Shown piece after piece: positions 16,026-25,204 of a DNA stretch of 47,253 nt. Each line of letters starts with the position of its first letter. Position 1 is the stretch's first letter. This stretch comes from an uncultured Porphyromonadaceae bacterium (lineage in GTDB: Bacteria > Bacteroidota > Bacteroidia > Bacteroidales > Muribaculaceae), in assembly GCA_937921035.1 (NCBI GenBank), contig CALEUL010000001.1, positions 1-47,253 on the forward strand, read 5' to 3'. The translations under genes were made by a program, and so were the position numbers. The notes beneath the pieces are model-generated. The model had not been told where the DNA came from. It did not search any database and saw nothing but the letters and a program-made list of their open reading frames with translations.

Positions 16026-19000
16026 CTACTGTGCAGTTACGGCGATGCGGCGCGAGGCTGTCTCGAAGCTGTTGCCGTCGCTGGTGATTGTGGCGCGGTA
16101 CAGATAAATTCCACGGCCCACACGGCAGCCAGAGCCATCGGTAAGATCCCATGTTACCGGCATGGAAAGGAACATATCGCTGCGTCCATCCACGGTACGG
16201 CTCCATATCGGGCGCCCGAGCAGATTGTAAATGGAAATGGTTACGGTTACCATATTGTCGGGCTGATTGTGGCGCAGATAGAAGTTGGCAGTAGTGGAGG
16301 CAGGATTGGCGTCGGAATATACATCGTAGATTTTCGGCGCGAGCGATTCCGCCACATTGAAGTCGATGGTCTGTTCGGCAGAATTGCCGGAGGTATCCCA
16401 TATACGGAAGGTGAGGCTGTGAGCACCGGGCTGCAAATCGTCCATCGGGTAGTTCACCACGCCTCTGGGGCTGCCGTCCGACGCCGGCGTATAATAATTG
16501 GCAATTCCTGTAAAGGTCTGGTTGCCGTCGAGGATAGCAATCATCTGGTGGCCCACACCGGCATTGGACACATTTATGCCCTCGTCGTCGCTGATGGCGG
16601 CTATAAGCATTGGCGATTTGTTTACAAAATCGCCGTTACGGAAATCTTCGTGATTCAGCACAAGACTCTCGATGGCCGGCGCTACGGTATCGGGCACCTC
16701 CGGTTCGTGGAATCCATAGGCATAGAAGCTGTTGCAAAGACCGGTGGCCTCGGTATCGTCGTTAGTGTCGTAGGCATACAGCGAAAGAGTGGCAGGGCGG
16801 AAATTCTGCGAAATTTCCTGAGGCATAGCGACATTGAGGGTAAAGCGACCGTCCTTCACGATTGCCGAACCGGTGAAAATACGTTCGCCATGTGTCTCAT
16901 AGGTCGTTTCCACGCCATCGCTTCCGTTGGCACGGGTGGTAACAGAATATTCCGCATCGAAAATATCGGCAAGGAGCACGCCGTTGAATCCGGTGAGCAC
17001 ATCACCGGCGGGAGAGGTTACCGCACCTGTAAACTTGCCTTTGCCGAGAGCCTCGAGCGTAGGCTGGGTGTCGTCGGAGACAGGTATGCCGTTTATGGAA
17101 TCTATGCGAACCAAATTGGATGGCATGGCAAGCGGCAGCGCCGGATCGCCTACAAAAACATAGCGCAGACGGTTCTCATCGGGATAAGGACGGGTTGAGC
17201 CGGCATAACGGAGATCGTTCTTGGCGCGGCGGCAAATCTCGCCGGGTGTGAGCAGACGCCCCTTGTCGTCGCGCTGCGCCAACGCCCTGCCAAGAGCGAG
17301 CGACAGATAGCTGTTCTTGGCTATGAATACCGGCCGCACCGCGCTGAGCATGCCTATGGCACCGCCGTAACGTTCCTTGAAAAGAATCTCGCCGCCGCTG
17401 ACATCGCTGCCGTCCAATCGCAGAAAATCGCATGTGGCGGCATAGATAAATGGCCAGTGGCGCAGATACATGCTGTTGAGATCGACATACGACAGCTGAT
17501 GCTCGTGCGTCCAGCCGGTGGTACTGGCATGGCCGATGAAGTTCCACCACACGACACCTTCTTCCAGATAACGGAACATATCGGCACGCGCCTGCGGATA
17601 TTCGGAACCCACAAGTTCGTATGAATCCATGTACACTTTGTTCACAAGGAACGGGTTATGTCCTGTAAAGCCATCGATTATATTCTCGCTGTCGTCGAGG
17701 TGCACACCCTGATTGCCGTCATCGGCAAGAAACATGAAGCGTTGCTTCCAGCCGGTGCGCAGAGCGCCCTTGGAATACTGGATAAGCTTGTCTACCACCT
17801 CGCGCGCCTCGGTAACGCTCGTAACAGGTATTCTTCCTATGGCGACACTCAATTTGTCGGTATCCGGATTGGAACCGGAATTATCTTCGAGCATTGCCGT
17901 GAAGTCGTCGGTAGTATAACCCGTGTTGTCGGACACAGAAGTGGCCTCGGAGCGAGGCATCCACGACGGGATGGTAGGATATGACGGAGCCCCGGCCGTA
18001 AGACGACGGTTGTCCAGCGTCGTACGAGCCATAAGAATGGCATAGCGCAAGGGACGGATGCTGTCGGAACCTCGGTCGTAAAGCATTTTAAAGAATCGTC
18101 TTATACCTCCGGGATCAAGCGTACCCGAAGAAAATTCGTTGTATATAGCCTCGGGAGTAACCACAGCCACCCTGAGGGAGTCGTGCGCGGAGGCGTGCAT
18201 ATCGGCGATACGCCGGGCATCGTCGGTATACGCCGACGGAGCCACAATGACCATGTCGAGGTCGCTCAAGGCATGAAGGTTCTGGTTGGGCACAACCCCG
18301 GCAAGTGCAGGTTCGGGAATGGAGGCGCCAGAAATCCATGCGGCATAGCTGCGGCGACGGGTTGTCGGAGCCGTCCACGACGCTTTTCCCCCGGCAAGAG
18401 TACCGTAATCCACCTCTACTATATCCGCAGGGTCGGTAACATCCCATACAACAGGTGTCTTTCCGCCGGCATCGAGGCTCACACTACGGTCGGGAGTGCT
18501 GAAACACAGAAAACCAGAGGCTGGTATACGCAGATATCGTTCGTAATTGAGGACGAGATAGTTGAGATAAGCAGCCTTGGGTGTCGAGCTTATGTTCAGT
18601 GTAACGGTTATATCCAGTTTTGCTCCGGGAGTTTCGGGCATCGAGAAAGAAGCGCGCCCGGTATTCATCGAGCCGTTTACATGCTCGCCTACTGTGGGGG
18701 AGATGCGAAACGATGAGTTGGCGGGTATCGCCTCCGTACCTACAGTAAACGAGAGCGCGGCACCCGAACTGGACAGATTGCTCACGAAAGAAGACATGAA
18801 CCATCCGCGCCCGGCTCCAACAGCATCGGGAATGTCAAAAGAGATTTTGCGGCTGCGGTCATAGCGGAAATCCTCGCCTAACAGCAGCGGGCCAGCCTCG
18901 CCGGGAACGGCCACACGCTCAAGCTCGTGTTGTGTCAAAGCCATATACGTCTCGGCAGGCGTCCCGCTAAGTGGCAGAGACTGTTTTTCAATACCGTTGA

Positions 19001-19436
19001 CTGTGTCTCCGTCCTCTGCGACACCGACAAAGTAGTAACCGGCCGAAGAATAGTCGTTCTGACGGTAATAATAATATCCGGCCTGACTGCTTTCGGTCCA
19101 TACGCCGGCTCCAATGCCATAGAAAACAATACCGCGGTCTGTCGCAACGGTCTGAACCAAAGGAAGATCGTCGATATAGTTGGACATCGACAGAATATCG
19201 CTCTGGCGGCGGCCTCCGTAGCCGCGCACAACTACTTTGGAAACGTCCGTAAAGCCCCAGGAGCGCAGACGCGAGGGCGTGAGTATGTACAGTCCGTCTT
19301 CGGGCACGGAAATTTTCACCCAGCGACCGGACGCAAGGACACTGTTGTCGGTATATGTATCAGTAGGAAAAGCCGACGACTTTTCCGGGAACGCAATCAG
19401 AATTAAAAGCGATAATATGAGGTAGAAATGCTTCAT
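16026..19436 (-). CDS. porU: Type IX secretion sortase PorU, copy 2 (canonical-looking)
   Basis: The start MKHFYLILSLLILIAF at 19436 gives a good signal peptide; upstream in-frame codons add a Cys-rich tail with no signal. The 1136-residue product has the PorU N-terminal pattern (SGRWVKISVPEDGLYILTPS, VVVRGYGG, IDDLPLVQT), the C25 domain with His636 (WNFIGHAS) and Cys669 (YAATCDFLRLDGSDVSGGE), VFVGDPALPLAMP, and a C-terminal FlgD-like segment (NLLGRPIW, TWDLTDGSGCRVGRGIYLYR). The catalytic His and Cys sit 33 residues apart, exactly as in copy 1. The C-terminus and the GYGG/ATCDF motifs match known PorU better than copy 1 does. It follows the GH25 gene by 53 nt. Confidence 0.9.
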   Translation of the reverse strand: MKHFYLILSLLILIAFPEKSSAFPTDTYTDNSVLASGRWVKISVPEDGLYILTPSRLRSWGFTDVSKVVVRGYGGRRQSDILSMSNYIDDLPLVQTVATDRGIVFYGIGAGVWTESSQAGYYYYRQNDYSSAGYYFVGVAEDGDTVNGIEKQSLPLSGTPAETYMALTQHELERVAVPGEAGPLLLGEDFRYDRSRKISFDIPDAVGAGRGWFMSSFVSNLSSSGAALSFTVGTEAIPANSSFRISPTVGEHVNGSMNTGRASFSMPETPGAKLDITVTLNISSTPKAAYLNYLVLNYERYLRIPASGFLCFSTPDRSVSLDAGGKTPVVWDVTDPADIVEVDYGTLAGGKASWTAPTTRRRSYAAWISGASIPEPALAGVVPNQNLHALSDLDMVIVAPSAYTDDARRIADMHASAHDSLRVAVVTPEAIYNEFSSGTLDPGGIRRFFKMLYDRGSDSIRPLRYAILMARTTLDNRRLTAGAPSYPTIPSWMPRSEATSVSDNTGYTTDDFTAMLEDNSGSNPDTDKLSVAIGRIPVTSVTEAREVVDKLIQYSKGALRTGWKQRFMFLADDGNQGVHLDDSENIIDGFTGHNPFLVNKVYMDSYELVGSEYPQARADMFRYLEEGVVWWNFIGHASTTGWTHEHQLSYVDLNSMYLRHWPFIYAATCDFLRLDGSDVSGGEILFKERYGGAIGMLSAVRPVFIAKNSYLSLALGRALAQRDDKGRLLTPGEICRRAKNDLRYAGSTRPYPDENRLRYVFVGDPALPLAMPSNLVRIDSINGIPVSDDTQPTLEALGKGKFTGAVTSPAGDVLTGFNGVLLADIFDAEYSVTTRANGSDGVETTYETHGERIFTGSAIVKDGRFTLNVAMPQEISQNFRPATLSLYAYDTNDDTEATGLCNSFYAYGFHEPEVPDTVAPAIESLVLNHEDFRNGDFVNKSPMLIAAISDDEGINVSNAGVGHQMIAILDGNQTFTGIANYYTPASDGSPRGVVNYPMDDLQPGAHSLTFRIWDTSGNSAEQTIDFNVAESLAPKIYDVYSDANPASTTANFYLRHNQPDNMVTVTISIYNLLGRPIWSRTVDGRSDMFLSMPVTWDLTDGSGCRVGRGIYLYRATITSDGNSFETASRRIAVTAQ

Positions 19437-19489
19437 AATGAGGAGTATCACCATATTACGACACAAAACGTGCACAATCGGACATTATA

Positions 19490-20248
19490 TTAACGCCCCA
19501 CGCCACGTATTATTGTGCCGCCGACGCTATCGAGCCACTGTGCCCACCGCATGCGGCTACCGTTGAAAGTGTTCATGTCCACCTTGCCTTTTACGCCGGG
19601 CACACTCGCACAGTGGCTGTGCTGCCACAAAAGCCATTTGCGGCGCGATACCGGTGGGTCGGTGAACGAACACACCCACAGCGGAATATCGCCGAAGCGA
19701 CCGCGCAGAAAGCGGGCCTCGCCGTTCTTGTTGGTATATATCATCACAGGACCATAGAATGAAACGAGCATCGCCACCATACTTTCCAGCCGCTCCTTTA
19801 TCAGTTCGGTGGAGAGTTCGGCTGTGTTACCCCATTCCTCAACATCCACCACCAAGGGAAGGTCCAGACGACAGGCTGATATATCATCGAGAAACAGCGC
19901 AGCCTGGCGTGTGCCGTCGCAGTCGAAACGGAAGAAATGATATGCCCCCACCTTCAGACCGGCGCGTTTTGCGGCCACATAGTTGCGCATAAAGGCGGGG
20001 TCGTGGAAACTTATACCCTCTGTGGCCTTCAGATAAACAAAGTCGACACCGGCAGCGGCGATACTGTCGAAATCGGGCACGCCGTTATGCGAGGAAATAT
20101 CCAGACCGACAACAGGATAGCGGCTGCGGTCGACATCGACGTGCGCACGCCTGTCGCCGAACATCCTCATGCCGGCAACGACAAGCACCAGAAGCCCGGT
20201 TGCCGCCACAATCGCAATAGCAAAACCCTTTGCCGTGTTGTTCCTCAT
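19490..20248 (-). CDS. GH25 lysozyme-like muramidase, membrane-anchored
   Basis: The start MRNNTAKGFAIAIV at 20248 is chosen because a -7 box lies 8 nt upstream of it; the longer frame crosses that promoter. The 252-residue product has one N-terminal membrane segment (8-27), then a GH25 domain with GLDISSHNG (catalytic Asp), DFVYLKATEGISFHDP, KVGAYHFFRF, LPLVVDVEEWG (Glu/Asp pair), VMIYTNKNG and the C-terminal LLWQHS and DMNTFNGS. GH25 enzymes cut the glycan chain of peptidoglycan. It may act in wall remodelling at the inner membrane face of the periplasm, possibly for envelope machines such as the T9SS gene downstream; that link is only positional. Confidence 0.93.
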   Translation of the reverse strand: MRNNTAKGFAIAIVAATGLLVLVVAGMRMFGDRRAHVDVDRSRYPVVGLDISSHNGVPDFDSIAAAGVDFVYLKATEGISFHDPAFMRNYVAAKRAGLKVGAYHFFRFDCDGTRQAALFLDDISACRLDLPLVVDVEEWGNTAELSTELIKERLESMVAMLVSFYGPVMIYTNKNGEARFLRGRFGDIPLWVCSFTDPPVSRRKWLLWQHSHCASVPGVKGKVDMNTFNGSRMRWAQWLDSVGGTIIRGVGR

Positions 20249-20256
20249 ATCACTGA

Positions 20257-20264
20257 CAAAGATA
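20257..20264 (-). promoter_or_regulatory. -7 box of the GH25 gene, 8 nt from the start codon
   Basis: TATCTTTG on the minus strand matches TAnnTTTG and ends 8 nt before the ATG at 20248. Its spacing to the start is identical to that of rex and of the DUF2284 gene. Confidence 0.55.
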
Positions 20265-20307
20265 CAAATAAACAGTAAATAAAACAGCATTTGCCCGACG
20301 AAAAACG

Positions 20308-20337
20308 TTGCTGTTTGCGATATAATAATTAATTTTG
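20308..20337 (+). promoter_or_regulatory. Promoter of the SusR-like regulator gene
   Basis: TTG (20308-20310), 19 nt, then TAATTTTG (20330-20337) match the Bacteroidetes promoter. The ATG begins only 4 nt later, so the mRNA is probably leaderless, unless translation starts at the ATG at 20360. Confidence 0.6.
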
Positions 20338-20341
20338 TGGC

Positions 20342-22012
20342 ATGAGGCATCTCTTAGCAATGGCTTTGTTTCTTGTTTTCTCTGTCGCTTCGGGTTTAGG
20401 GGCGATTGACCGCACGCTCGACTCTCTCGACCACGAGCTGAATCAGGTGATACGTCAACGCGATACCTATCTTGCCGCAAAAGAGGCTGCGTTGCTGAAT
20501 CTGTACTGTCTGTTAGGCACAGCCAAGGACGATGAATCCCGTTTCAATGTGATGAACGATCTGTACAACGAATATCTTTCGTTCAATACCGATTCGGCCC
20601 ACAGCATATGTATGCATCAGTTGGCTTTGGCCGAGAAAATAGGCGACAGGAATATGATTGTGCATGCCAGGCTTAATTCGGCCAATGTTTTCTGCGCCGT
20701 GGGGATGTATACAGAAGCCTCCAGAATCATAGAGCCGATGAATGGCAGTGATGTTCCGGAGTACCTTCTTCCGCATTATTTCCATGTTAAACGCACTTTG
20801 TGCGGACGTATTGCCGACTATGCTGCATTTGCGCCCGAACGGGCTTATTATCAGGCGCTAACCAATAATTACCGCGATTCTCTGATGGCCGTTAATTTTC
20901 CTGGATCGCTACCGTATATAATCTCTATGGCTGACAAGATGAACCATACAGGAGATCCTGCCGGAGCCGTGGAGGTGCTCAAGGCATATATTGATTCTGT
21001 GGACCTTGGAGAGCATGACATGGCAATGTTCGCCTGGACCCTCGCGGACTCTTATAATCTACTGGGGGACAAGAAGCACCGCAAGGAGCAGCTGCTGCGC
21101 TCGAGTATCTCGGACCTTAAATCGTGCGTGCGCGAATATGCGTCGGTGGGCGACCTGGCGATGATGATATACGAGGAAGGGGATATAGATAGGGCTTACA
21201 AGCTGATGACTATGGCTCTGGACGACGCCGTAGCATGCAATGCACGCCAGAGAATTATAGAGCTTAACAATTTCTATCCCAAGCTGAACGCGCGTTATGT
21301 GGAGACTGTTCAGACCCAGAAGCGTACGCTTATGATGGCAGTGGCGGCAATTACTGTGATGTTCGCGGTGCTTATTGTGCTGCTGATAAACACCCGTCGG
21401 CAGATGCAGAAAATATCGCGAGCCCGCAAGGAAACGGAGGATGCATATCAGAAGCTGAACGAGCTGGCCAAACGTCTGAAGACGTCCAACGACGAGCTGT
21501 CCGATGCCAACAGCGCAATCGCCGAGATATCGGAGATGAAGGAACTGTACATCGGCCGTTACATGGACCAGTGCCTTGAATATATAGACAAGCTCGACAC
21601 CTACCGCAAGACAGTTGGCAAATACCTGAACGCCGGCAAAATCGACGAACTTAAAAAGACCGTGAAATCGTCGGCTATGGTAGATGACGAGCTTAAGTCG
21701 TTCTATGAGCAGTTCGACAAATCCTTTCTTAGCCTGTTCCCCTCGTTTGTGGAAGATTTCAACCGCCTGCTGCAACCGCAGGAAGCTATCTTGCCGAAAA
21801 AGGAAGGCTGCCTCAATTCCGAACTGCGTATTTTCGCGCTGATACGCCTTGGCATTACCGACAGCGACCGCATAGCCAAGTTCCTGCGATATTCGCTGAC
21901 CACAATATACAATTACCGCACGCGCGTGCGCAACAAAGCCCTCGGAGACCGCAACCTTCTGGAGCAAGAAGTGGCACAGATTGGGCGCCGAAAGGCTGCA
22001 AATAATACCTAA
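20342..22012 (+). CDS. SusR-like membrane regulator with TPR sensor and DUF6377-type HTH
   Basis: The 556-residue protein has a signal/anchor (1-21), a long helical TPR-like part (about 25-320) probably in the periplasm, one membrane segment (about 329-350: MMAVAAITVMFAVLIVLLIN), a coiled coil (355-400), and a C-terminal cytoplasmic helical region ending in a helix-turn-helix (LRIFALIRLGITDSDRIAKF then LRYSLTTIYNYRTRVRNKAL, 495-534). This is the layout of SusR and related one-component regulators next to Sus-like loci: a periplasmic domain senses an oligosaccharide and the cytoplasmic HTH activates susC transcription. Here it lies directly before susC on the same strand, so it most likely controls the 22195-32389 operon. 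Confidence 0.9.
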   Translation: MRHLLAMALFLVFSVASGLGAIDRTLDSLDHELNQVIRQRDTYLAAKEAALLNLYCLLGTAKDDESRFNVMNDLYNEYLSFNTDSAHSICMHQLALAEKIGDRNMIVHARLNSANVFCAVGMYTEASRIIEPMNGSDVPEYLLPHYFHVKRTLCGRIADYAAFAPERAYYQALTNNYRDSLMAVNFPGSLPYIISMADKMNHTGDPAGAVEVLKAYIDSVDLGEHDMAMFAWTLADSYNLLGDKKHRKEQLLRSSISDLKSCVREYASVGDLAMMIYEEGDIDRAYKLMTMALDDAVACNARQRIIELNNFYPKLNARYVETVQTQKRTLMMAVAAITVMFAVLIVLLINTRRQMQKISRARKETEDAYQKLNELAKRLKTSNDELSDANSAIAEISEMKELYIGRYMDQCLEYIDKLDTYRKTVGKYLNAGKIDELKKTVKSSAMVDDELKSFYEQFDKSFLSLFPSFVEDFNRLLQPQEAILPKKEGCLNSELRIFALIRLGITDSDRIAKFLRYSLTTIYNYRTRVRNKALGDRNLLEQEVAQIGRRKAANNT

Positions 22013-22053
22013 ATCCCATGTGCTGCTCTATAATTCAGCTATATTTTTACGCC

Positions 22054-22084
22054 TGTTAAAACAACTTAATACCTTGATAATCAA
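22054..22084. promoter_or_regulatory. Two small dyads upstream of the susC promoter, candidate operator
   Basis: TGTTAAAACA (22054-22063) and TTGATAATCAA (22074-22084) are perfect dyads whose centres are about 20.5 bp apart, i.e. two helix turns. They lie 43 nt and more upstream of the -33 element, where an activator would bind. The DNA is AT-rich, so chance is a real alternative. The remainder of 22013-22194 shows no gene and no clear terminator. Confidence 0.3.
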
Positions 22085-22126
22085 TATACACTTCTTTAAA
22101 AGTTACTACATTTTGAGCTTCTGCCG

Positions 22127-22157
22127 TTGACTATGGGCGGCTTAAGTTCTAATTTTG
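22127..22157 (+). promoter_or_regulatory. Promoter of the Sus-like operon
   Basis: TTG (22127-22129), 20 nt, then TAATTTTG (22150-22157) match the Bacteroidetes -33/-7 pattern, 37 nt before the susC start codon. Confidence 0.65.
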
Positions 22158-22194
22158 TATCGGAAACCTGAAATCTAATTATTCCATTTCTCAT

Positions 22195-25185
22195 ATGTTA
22201 AAACGTAAAGACAAGTTTCAGTACTTGCTGCTATTGCTCACGCTGCTTGCAGGCGCGCACTTTGCGCAGGCGCAGACGTTGAACGTTACCGGCAGCGTTA
22301 CCGACGAAGGCGGAGAGCCTCTGATCGGTGTTAGCGTTACAGTTCCCGGAACAAAAACCGGTGCTACCACAGACATTGACGGCAATTACACCATACAGGC
22401 CGACGCGAAGGGAAAATTACAATTCTCGTACGTCGGTTATGTAACAGCCCAGGAGGCAGTGAACGGCCGTACCACCATCAATGTAGTGCTTAAGGAAAAT
22501 TCCGAGGTGCTCAACGAAGTCGTCGTAATCGGCTATGGTACGATGGACAAGAAAGAGCTTACCTCGGCTATCTCGCATGTGGGAGAGAAAGACTTCCTTA
22601 CAGTGAGCACTCTCGACCCCTCGATGATGATTCAAGGCAAAGTTCCTGGCGTCTCCATCACCAACACCGGCGCCGGCGACCCGAACAATCAGGCAAGCAT
22701 CCAGATTCGCGGCGTATCGTCGCGTTCGGCCGGCCTTGGCCCTCTGATCGTAATTGACGGCGTGCCCGGCGGAAACCTTACCAATATAAACCCGAACGAC
22801 ATCGCGTCGTTCGACATTCTGAAGGACGGCGCCGCATCGGCTATTTACGGTACTCGCGGCAGCAACGGTGTAATCCTTGTAACCACCAAGAAGGGTACCA
22901 AGGACGGCAGCACCCATACATCCTACTCGGCCACGCTGTCGTGGGACAAGATTAAGCGCGAACTTAAAATGATGGACGCTCAGGACTACCGCGAGGTACG
23001 TCTTGGCTGGGGCGACCGCGGTGTCAACCTCGGCGGCAACCTTGACTGGCTCGATGCAGTGTCGCGAACAGGCTTCACCATGCAGCACACACTTACAGTC
23101 AGCGGCGGCAACGACCGGAGCAATTATCGCGTCAGCGCCGACTATCGCGACGCAAACGGTATAGATCTCCGGTCTGCCCGAGAGGAATACGGCGCGCGAG
23201 CATCGGTGATGCACACTACTAAGGGCGGCCTGTTCACAGTAAGTCTGAATGTAGCTCCGCGTATCATTTATCGTGATAATGCTGATTGGAGCGTATTCAA
23301 GGATGCACTGGAAGCCAACCCGACAACACCGCTGATGGATCCGGAGAACCCGAGCCAGTATTATAATTTCTTCGGCCAGATAGCTGGAAGCAACCCTGTA
23401 GAACGACAGAAACTCGAAAAGGACCATGCCGACACCAAGCTTCTGGACTGGGACGGAACCCTAAAACTGAATCTTCTGCCGCTTCTGAGCAAGGGCGGTG
23501 TCAGCGACCACAATCTGTCCACGCAGATTATGTTCGCAGACCATCAGTACGACAACAACAATTCATGGTTCCGTCCGTCGACGAGCACCCAGTGTATCAA
23601 CAACGGTCACGAAGGTGAGGCAAGCCGCAGCTACTCTAAGGAGCGTCAGTATATCCTCGAGTGGCTGACCAACTACAGTGTCCGCATAGCAGACGCGCAC
23701 AACATCAAGGCAATGGCCGGCTATTCGTACCAGTATTCGCAGTATTCGGGCTTTTCGGCCGAAAACAAAGACTTCTCCAACAACGGTCTCGGCGCCGACA
23801 ACATCGGTTCCGGCGAATGGGCTCAGGAAGAAGGCGAAGTGATGATGAGCAGCTATAAGAACGATGCCAAACTGATTTCGTTCTTCGGTCGCGTCAGCTA
23901 TGACTACAAAGGCAAATATCTTTTCACGGCATCGCTGCGCCACGAAGGCTCTTCCAAGTTCGGTAAAAACCACAAGTGGGGCGACTTCCCCGCCGTATCG
24001 GCCGGCTGGAGAATTTCTGAAGAGTCGTTCCTGAAGGACGTAGAATGGCTTAACGACCTCAAAATCCGCGCCGACTACGGTGTAACGGGTAACCAGGATT
24101 TCGGCAGCTATCTGTCCATCAACACAATGGGCGGCTTCGGCTACTACTATTATAACGGCAAATATTTCCAGGTATGGGGCCCGGGTAAAAACGTTAACCC
24201 CGACCTTAAATGGGAGAAAGGCAAGAACTGGAACATCGGTCTTGACTTCTCGGTTCTCAATAACCGCATCTACGGTTCGCTCAACTACTTCAACCGCCGC
24301 CAGCAGGATCTGTTGGGCAACTACAAGGTTCCCGTTCCGCCGAACATCCACGACGAGACTTTTGTGAATGTAGGTACAATGAAAAACTCCGGTTTCGAGT
24401 TCGATCTCAGTTTCAACGCCGTACAGACCAAGGATTTCGACTACAACTTCAACGTCATCGGAACAGTGATGAGCAACAAGTTTGTTGACTTCAGCAATTC
24501 GGAATATGTAGGACAGGACTATTACAATATCTGCGGTACGCAGGATCCGTATCCATACTACAACCTTCAGCGTATAGAAAAGGGCAAATCGCTGGGCAAC
24601 TTTTACATGTGGAAATATGCCGGCATCACCAATGAGGGCGAATGGCTGGTATATGATCGCGAGGGCGATATAATCCGTGCCTCGCAGGCAACTGACGAAG
24701 ACCGCCAGATTGTAGGCAACGGCATGCCAAAGTTCACAATGTCCACGAGCCACAATTTCCGCTACCGCAACTTCGACCTGGCCCTGTTCTTCCGCGGCGC
24801 ATTCGGATATGATATCTTCAACATCCACGATTTCTACTACGGCACCCGCAACTTTACGGGCAACGTGCTCCGCAAAGCCTACGGCAAGAACTTTGACATA
24901 TCGCCCAACACCACGACGGTGGTTACCGACTACTTCCTGGAGCACGGCGACTATTTCAAGCTTGACATGATAACGCTCGGCTATACGCTCAACGTACCGT
25001 CCTGTAGATTCCTCAGCAAGGTTAGAGTATTCGGCACGGTTAAGAATGTATTTACAATCACTAAGTTCAGCGGCGTTGATCCGTCGACCTATCAGGTTAA
25101 CGGTCTCCAACCCGGCGCACAGGGCTCCAGAACATACTATCCCTCGACACGCCAGTTCATAGCCGGTCTGCAGATCGATTTCTAA
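22195..25185 (+). CDS. susC: SusC-family TonB-dependent outer-membrane transporter
   Basis: The 996-residue protein has a signal peptide (ending AQAQ), a carboxypeptidase-regulatory-like domain (about 28-105: TGSVTDEGGEPLIGVSVTVP, GNYTIQADAKGKLQFSYVGY), a TonB-box-like NEVVVIGYGT, a plug domain (PSMMIQGKVPGVSI; IQIRGVSS; PLIVIDGVPGG; FDILKDGAASAIYGTRGSNG) and a large beta-barrel ending QFIAGLQIDF. With the SusD protein it forms the pedal-bin importer that takes up oligosaccharides across the outer membrane. It is the first gene of a five-gene operon with gaps of 19, 20, 19 and 33 nt. Confidence 0.97.
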   Translation: MLKRKDKFQYLLLLLTLLAGAHFAQAQTLNVTGSVTDEGGEPLIGVSVTVPGTKTGATTDIDGNYTIQADAKGKLQFSYVGYVTAQEAVNGRTTINVVLKENSEVLNEVVVIGYGTMDKKELTSAISHVGEKDFLTVSTLDPSMMIQGKVPGVSITNTGAGDPNNQASIQIRGVSSRSAGLGPLIVIDGVPGGNLTNINPNDIASFDILKDGAASAIYGTRGSNGVILVTTKKGTKDGSTHTSYSATLSWDKIKRELKMMDAQDYREVRLGWGDRGVNLGGNLDWLDAVSRTGFTMQHTLTVSGGNDRSNYRVSADYRDANGIDLRSAREEYGARASVMHTTKGGLFTVSLNVAPRIIYRDNADWSVFKDALEANPTTPLMDPENPSQYYNFFGQIAGSNPVERQKLEKDHADTKLLDWDGTLKLNLLPLLSKGGVSDHNLSTQIMFADHQYDNNNSWFRPSTSTQCINNGHEGEASRSYSKERQYILEWLTNYSVRIADAHNIKAMAGYSYQYSQYSGFSAENKDFSNNGLGADNIGSGEWAQEEGEVMMSSYKNDAKLISFFGRVSYDYKGKYLFTASLRHEGSSKFGKNHKWGDFPAVSAGWRISEESFLKDVEWLNDLKIRADYGVTGNQDFGSYLSINTMGGFGYYYYNGKYFQVWGPGKNVNPDLKWEKGKNWNIGLDFSVLNNRIYGSLNYFNRRQQDLLGNYKVPVPPNIHDETFVNVGTMKNSGFEFDLSFNAVQTKDFDYNFNVIGTVMSNKFVDFSNSEYVGQDYYNICGTQDPYPYYNLQRIEKGKSLGNFYMWKYAGITNEGEWLVYDREGDIIRASQATDEDRQIVGNGMPKFTMSTSHNFRYRNFDLALFFRGAFGYDIFNIHDFYYGTRNFTGNVLRKAYGKNFDISPNTTTVVTDYFLEHGDYFKLDMITLGYTLNVPSCRFLSKVRVFGTVKNVFTITKFSGVDPSTYQVNGLQPGAQGSRTYYPSTRQFIAGLQIDF

Positions 25186-25204
25186 TCATTAAAAACACGG
25201 AAAG

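Noticed and set aside
23563..25110. Long minus-strand open frame (about 515 codons) inside susC
   Set aside because: It is antisense to a clear SusC protein and its translation shows no family motif; it results from codon bias of the GC-rich gene.
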